Of a stretch of 64,000 nucleotides of DNA, positions 58,812-64,000 are shown in pieces. Under the pieces are notes generated by a model. That model was not told the origin of the DNA. It worked only from the letters and a program-made list of their open reading frames with translations, and did no database searches. The DNA is from Streptomyces sp. CNH099 (GTDB lineage: Bacteria > Actinomycetota > Actinomycetes > Streptomycetales > Streptomycetaceae): contig AZWL01000005.1 in the NCBI GenBank assembly GCA_000514715.1, forward strand, positions 186,001-250,000. Direction: 5' to 3'. Position numbers and translations under genes: made by a program. Numbering within the stretch: the first letter of the stretch is position 1; the number at the start of each line of letters is the position of its first letter.

Positions 58812-59711
58812 TCAGGACGCGGCTTCGCTGTGGCGGGGGATGAGATCGGCCAGTTGCTGTGCGGCCGCGGTCGGGTGGGCGGTGTGGATGAGTTCCGTGC
58901 GGTGCACCAGGCGGGGTTCCTCGACCGGGACGGCCGTGATGCCGGGGAACGTGGCCGCCAGGGGCAGGGGGAGGGCGGTGAGGCCGAGGTCGGCGGCGGT
59001 GAGGGAGGCGAGGCCGTGCAGGTCGGTTCCTCGGTGGCGGACGCGGGGGCGGAATCCGTCGGTACGGCAGACGGCGCGCAGCCGGTCCAGGGGGACGGCG
59101 GTGTCGGGGGCGTCGATCCACCGGGCCTGCGTCAGGTCGGTGAGCCGGACCGAGCGGCGCCGCGCCAGGGGATGGCCGGCGGGGAAGAGCACGGCCAGCG
59201 GCTGCTCGGCTGCCGTGCGCGTGGTCGTAGGGCCCAGATCGGGCAGGGGAAGCGGGTCGCTGGGCGCGGCGACGCCGTCGACGAGGCCGAGGTCGGCGCG
59301 GGCGGTGAGGACGTCTTCGAGCACCGATTCCCCGGCCAGGAGCCGTACTTCGGCGTCCAGGAGGCGGGTGGCCGTGTGCAGCTGGGCGAGGGCCTGCGCG
59401 ACGGCGGGGGTGAGGGCGGCGGGCGAGCAGGCGAGGGTCAGCCGGGCGGGCCGGGCGTCGGGCAGGCGGGCGATGTCGGCGCGGGCGGCATCGAGTCGCA
59501 GGAGCAGGGCGGGGGCGTGCTCCATCAGCCGCGTACCGGCCGGTGTGGGGGCGACGGGACGGCGTTCGAGCAGTCTGGCGCCCAGGTCGGCTTCGAGTGC
59601 GGCGATGTGCTGGGAGACCGCGGACTGGGTGTAGCCCAGGGCCGATGCGGCCCGGGAGAAGGAGCGGTGCTCTAGAACCGCGACGAAGGTGCGCAGCAGA
59701 TGCGTGTCCAT
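58812..59711 (-). CDS. LysR-family regulator (divergent from glutaminase-like gene)
   Basis: 299 residues from the ATG at 59711 (an in-frame ATG at 59726 is possible). HTH: LLRTFVAVLEHRSFSRAASALGYTQSAVSQHIAALEADLG. The effector domain begins RLTLACSPAAL near 95 and ends LGLTALPLPLAATFPG. It is divergent from the class-I-glutaminase-like gene 76 bp away, its likely target. The shared promoter has no long palindrome. Confidence 0.9.
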   Translation of the reverse strand: MDTHLLRTFVAVLEHRSFSRAASALGYTQSAVSQHIAALEADLGARLLERRPVAPTPAGTRLMEHAPALLLRLDAARADIARLPDARPARLTLACSPAALTPAVAQALAQLHTATRLLDAEVRLLAGESVLEDVLTARADLGLVDGVAAPSDPLPLPDLGPTTTRTAAEQPLAVLFPAGHPLARRRSVRLTDLTQARWIDAPDTAVPLDRLRAVCRTDGFRPRVRHRGTDLHGLASLTAADLGLTALPLPLAATFPGITAVPVEEPRLVHRTELIHTAHPTAAAQQLADLIPRHSEAAS

Positions 59712-59787
59712 GGGCATCAGCATCACTTATGCGGAGTGCAGGAATCATCGTTGGACGTGATACGGGCCGGTCAGCAGGATGGACGGC

Positions 59788-60501
59788 ATGAACTCCACGG
59801 CACGCATCGCGCTGGTCGGCGACCGCTCCGACGCCGTTCGCTCCCATGCCCGTGTCCCCGGCCTGCTGGAGGCCCTGCGCGTCCGGGAGGGGTGGGACCT
59901 GGACGCCTACTGGGTCGCCACGGAGGACGCCGACGCGACGACGCTGGGCGGCTTCGACGCGGCGTGGGTCCTGCCGGGGAGCCCGTATCGCAGCGAGGCC
60001 GGGGTCCTGGCCGCGATCCGCACGGTGCGCGAGAACGGCATCCCCTTCCTGGGGACCTGCGGCGGCTTCCAGCACGCCCTCCTTGAGTTCGCGCGCTCTG
60101 TCTGCGGCCTGGACCGCGCCGCCCACGCCGAGAACACCCCGGAGGCCCCGGACGAGGACGCCGTGATCGTGCCGCTGGCCTGCTCGCTCGTCGGCCACGA
60201 GGGCGTCATCCGCATCGCGCCGGGCTCGCTGGCCTCCGACCTGATCGGAGCCGACCGCGCCCGGGCGCGCTACCACTGCGACTACGCGCCCAACCCCCGC
60301 CACCTGGACACCCTGCGCGCCCACGGGCTGGCCTTCACCGGCACCGACGAGTCCGGCGAGGTCCGCATCGCCGAACTGCCCGGCCACCCCTTCTTCCTGG
60401 CCACGCTCTTCCAGCCCGAACTCGACGGCGACGGCACCCGGGCCCATCCGCTGATCACCGGCCTGGCCGGGGCCGCCGTCGACCACGCCCGCGCCCGATG
60501 A
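59788..60501 (+). CDS. CTP-synthase-C-terminal-like glutamine amidotransferase homologue
   Basis: 237 residues from the ATG at 59788 (AGGA 8 nt upstream; an ATG 9 nt earlier lacks a site). It resembles the glutaminase half of CTP synthase: IALVGDRSDAVRSHARVPGLLEAL, AAWVLPGSPYRSEAGVLAAIR and the nucleophile elbow FLGTCGGFQHALLEF. The catalytic His expected in a QFHPE-type motif is replaced: ATLFQPELDGD. The Cys is thus present but the His is Gln, so ordinary glutaminase activity is doubtful. Such proteins are annotated as CTP synthase C-terminal region-related. Divergent from a LysR gene; function unknown. Confidence 0.78.
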   Translation: MNSTARIALVGDRSDAVRSHARVPGLLEALRVREGWDLDAYWVATEDADATTLGGFDAAWVLPGSPYRSEAGVLAAIRTVRENGIPFLGTCGGFQHALLEFARSVCGLDRAAHAENTPEAPDEDAVIVPLACSLVGHEGVIRIAPGSLASDLIGADRARARYHCDYAPNPRHLDTLRAHGLAFTGTDESGEVRIAELPGHPFFLATLFQPELDGDGTRAHPLITGLAGAAVDHARAR

Positions 60502-60576
60502 GCCGGGCCCCCACCCCGGCCTGGACGGGTTCCCTGACCTGCTCGGAAGAGAACCGCCGACCCCAAGCGCGCGCAT

Positions 60577-60606
60577 GCCCCGACCGCCGGTAGCGGCGGT
60601 CGGGGC
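60577..60606. terminator. Strong hairpin terminator
   Basis: Perfect 13-bp arms GCCCCGACCGCCG (60577-60589) and CGGCGGTCGGGGC (60594-60606), 4-nt loop, 75 bp after the glutaminase-like gene and at the 3' side of the TetR pseudogene. Confidence 0.8.
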
Positions 60607-60960
60607 CTTGGCGGCTGCGGTTGCCGCTTCGGCGGCGCGGTCCGCGGTGTCCTCCTCAAGCGGGGCGTCGCCGGGGAGCAAGCGGTAGTAGAGGGGGGCC
60701 GAGACGGCGCGTACAACCTCGTGAGTGTCGGTTCCCTCGGGCGGCTCCCCTCGCTCGACGGCCTGCTGGACACGGGGTTCCCACGCTGCGATGCGGACCG
60801 CGGAGGAGCGGTGCAGGGCGGCGGCGACCGGACCGACCGCGGAGTGCTCCGGCGCCGGTACACGGTGGCCTGGCCGGCCTCGGCGCGGCGGGCGACGTCG
60901 GCCGGTCGAGGGGGGGCGAGGCCACCTTCGGCGAGTGCCCGCCATAACGGGACTCCTGTT
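60607..60960 (-). pseudogene. Decayed TetR-family regulator
   Basis: Two pieces of a TetR protein survive in different minus-strand frames. The HTH piece (about 60944-60850) reads PLWRALAEGGLA then ADVARRAEAGQATVYRR, very close to the usual ADVARRAGVGKATVYRRW, but it has no start codon in frame. The C-terminal piece (about 60830-60610) reads VQQAVERGEPPEGTD then EVVRAVSAPLYYRLLPGD, a TetR_C ending. About 80-100 residues between them are missing and the frame shifts. The second frame runs into the terminator without a stop. Its operators toward the aldo/keto reductase gene remain intact. Confidence 0.8.
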
Positions 60961-61018
60961 TCATTAAGCAGCTCAGGCGTGCTACGTTGGCCACAGTAAC
61001 GGGAAAATAGTCCCGTTA
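60945..61018. promoter_or_regulatory. TetR-type operators before aldo/keto reductase gene
   Basis: TAACGGGA-AAATAG-TCCCGTTA at 60997-61018 (perfect 8-bp arms). A further TAACGGGA at 60945-60952 with a degenerate partner (TTTCATTA) lies 52 bp upstream. These would have bound the now-decayed TetR. Confidence 0.7.
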
Positions 61019-61066
61019 AGGCTGGCCGTCTGCGGCCCTCGTGCAGGCGGCACCAAGGAGAGTGAG

Positions 61067-62119
61067 ATGGCCATGGAGTACAGAAGGCTGGGTGCCTCGG
61101 GGCTGATGGTTCCCGCGATGAGCTTCGGTGCCGGCACCTTCGGGGGACGCGGCGAACTGTTCGGCGCCTGGGGCACCACCGACGTCGCGGAGGCCCGCCG
61201 CCTCGTCGGCATCTGCCTCGACGCCGGCGTCACCATGTTCGACAGCGCCGACGTCTACTCCGGTGGCGCCTCCGAGGAGGTGCTCGGTGCCGCCCTCAAG
61301 GGCCGCCGGGACCAGGCGCTCCTGTCCACCAAGGCCGGTCTGCCCATGGGAGACGGACCCCATGACGCGGGAACCTCACGAGCGCGCCTCATCCGAGCCG
61401 TCGACGACGCGCTGAGACGGCTCGACACCGACCGCATCGACCTCTTCCAGTTGCACGCCTTCGATGCCGGCACTCCGATCGAGGAGGTCCTCGCCACGCT
61501 CGACGACCTCGTCAGCGCCGGGAAGCTGCGCTACACCGGAGTCTCCAACTTCTCCGGCTGGCAACTGATGAAGTCCCTCGCCGCCGCGGACCGCCGCGGT
61601 CACCCCCGCTACGCCGCGCACCAGGTCTACTACTCCCTCGTCGGCCGCGACTACGAACGGGAACTACTGCCCCTCGCCCTGGACCAGGGCGTCGGTGCCG
61701 TCGTGTGGAGCCCGCTGGGCTGGGGGCGCCTCACCGGCAGGATCCGCCGCGGCCAGCCGCTGCCGGCCGGCAGCCGGCTGCACAGGACGGCCGAGTACGG
61801 CCCGCCGGTAGACGACGAACTCCTGTACCGCGTCGTCGACACCCTCGACGACATCGCCCGGGAAACCGGCCGGACCGTCCCGCAGATCGCCCTCAACTGG
61901 CTGCTGCAGCGCCCGACCGTCTCCTCGGTCATCATCGGCGCCCGCAATGAGGACCAGCTCCGCCAGAACCTCGGCGCCCTCGGCTGGAACCTGACCGGCG
62001 ACCAGGTCGCCCGTCTCGACGCTGCCAGCGCCACGGACGCGCCCTACCCCTACTTCCCTTACGAACGCCAGGAAGGCTTCCGCCGCCTCAACCCCCACCC
62101 CCTCACGGCAGCGGCCTGA
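61067..62119 (+). CDS. Aldo/keto reductase
   Basis: 350 residues; ATG with AAGGAGAG upstream. NADPH-dependent reductase, (beta/alpha)8 barrel. Catalytic tetrad visible: FDSADVYSGGASEEVLG (Asp and Tyr), LLSTKAGL (Lys) and FQLHAFD (His). C-terminal cofactor loop: VSSVIIGARNEDQLRQNLGALGW. It belongs to the YajO/KCNAB-like AKR group acting on aldehydes or sugars. Its TetR repressor next door is a pseudogene while the operator palindrome is intact, so expression may be constitutive or under another TetR. A perfect palindrome ends the transcript. Confidence 0.93.
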   Translation: MAMEYRRLGASGLMVPAMSFGAGTFGGRGELFGAWGTTDVAEARRLVGICLDAGVTMFDSADVYSGGASEEVLGAALKGRRDQALLSTKAGLPMGDGPHDAGTSRARLIRAVDDALRRLDTDRIDLFQLHAFDAGTPIEEVLATLDDLVSAGKLRYTGVSNFSGWQLMKSLAAADRRGHPRYAAHQVYYSLVGRDYERELLPLALDQGVGAVVWSPLGWGRLTGRIRRGQPLPAGSRLHRTAEYGPPVDDELLYRVVDTLDDIARETGRTVPQIALNWLLQRPTVSSVIIGARNEDQLRQNLGALGWNLTGDQVARLDAASATDAPYPYFPYERQEGFRRLNPHPLTAAA

Positions 62120-62134
62120 CCGGCGGCGACACCG

Positions 62135-62166
62135 GCTGGGGCCCGTACGTACGTACGGGCCCCAGC
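62135..62166. terminator. 32-bp perfect palindrome, bidirectional terminator
   Basis: Half GCTGGGGCCCGTACGT (62135-62150) is followed directly by its reverse complement (62151-62166), no spacer. It lies between the convergent aldo/keto reductase and thiC genes. Confidence 0.8.
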
Positions 62167-62176
62167 GCAGCGGGTC

Positions 62177-64000
<1,824 letters not shown>

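Noticed and set aside
58630..60945. 771-codon minus-strand frame
   Set aside because: Only its first part (TetR_C remnant) is meaningful; the rest is antisense to the glutaminase-like gene and a shadow of the LysR gene.

Overview
The window is very GC-rich actinobacterial chromosome, almost certainly from Streptomyces or a close relative. The evidence is the extreme GC3 bias, frequent GTG/TTG starts, many apparently leaderless genes, Ser/Thr kinases of streptomycete architecture, and a conserved run of copper genes, prephenate dehydratase and seryl-tRNA synthetase. I count 57 protein genes including one cut by the left edge, one TetR pseudogene, one small gene remnant and a TPP riboswitch cut by the right edge. 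I saw no tRNA, rRNA, CRISPR array, transposase or phage gene.

Layout. 1-9.4 kb: partial SpoIIE-type phosphatase, aminopeptidase P, an OmpR-type two-component system divergent from an Asp-rich PepSY protein, an NmrA-like oxidoreductase/DUF1772 pair facing an AraC regulator, and a Ca2+/H+ antiporter. 9.4-15.5 kb: two MarR regulators, each divergent from an enzyme gene (Tat-exported amidohydrolase; short-chain dehydrogenase) with a clear palindromic operator; glutamate decarboxylase and a secreted LppX-like protein lie between them. 15.5-19 kb: a Ser/Thr kinase whose outer domain looks like the SecD P1 head, an ARMT1/DUF89-type phosphatase and an anti-sigma-type ATPase. A 30-bp direct repeat (28/30 identical) brackets the kinase and phosphatase. 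19.2-25.9 kb: a copper-handling operon (membrane protein, YcnI, Sco, PCuAC, CopCD, DyP peroxidase). 26-29.6 kb: pheA, a 530-bp gap carrying a DnaA-box cluster, serS and a HAD phosphatase.

29.7-36.7 kb: a second Ser/Thr kinase, TauE/SafE exporter, LysR, LysE, B3/B4-domain protein and MocR regulator. 36.9-42.7 kb: an ABC exporter (one permease carries a lectin-like domain) divergent from a NarL-type two-component system. 42.7-58.6 kb: short accessory units: HAD, three GNATs, LysR/EamA, serine hydrolase, AlkZ-like protein, MarR/MFS, cupin/MarR, alpha/beta hydrolase, TerD-vWA and an ASCH protein. 58.8-64 kb: LysR and a class-I-glutaminase-like protein, a decayed TetR gene whose operators survive beside an aldo/keto reductase, and thiC with its riboswitch.

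The regulatory logic is mostly divergent regulator/target pairs with inverted-repeat operators, and hairpin terminators between convergent genes. The most unusual items are the DnaA-box cluster, the kinase-SecD-head fusion in its repeat-flanked cassette, the lectin-like ABC permease, the doubled MarR operator at 51966-52007, and the TetR pseudogene with intact operators. All functional calls rest on reading motifs; no database search was possible.
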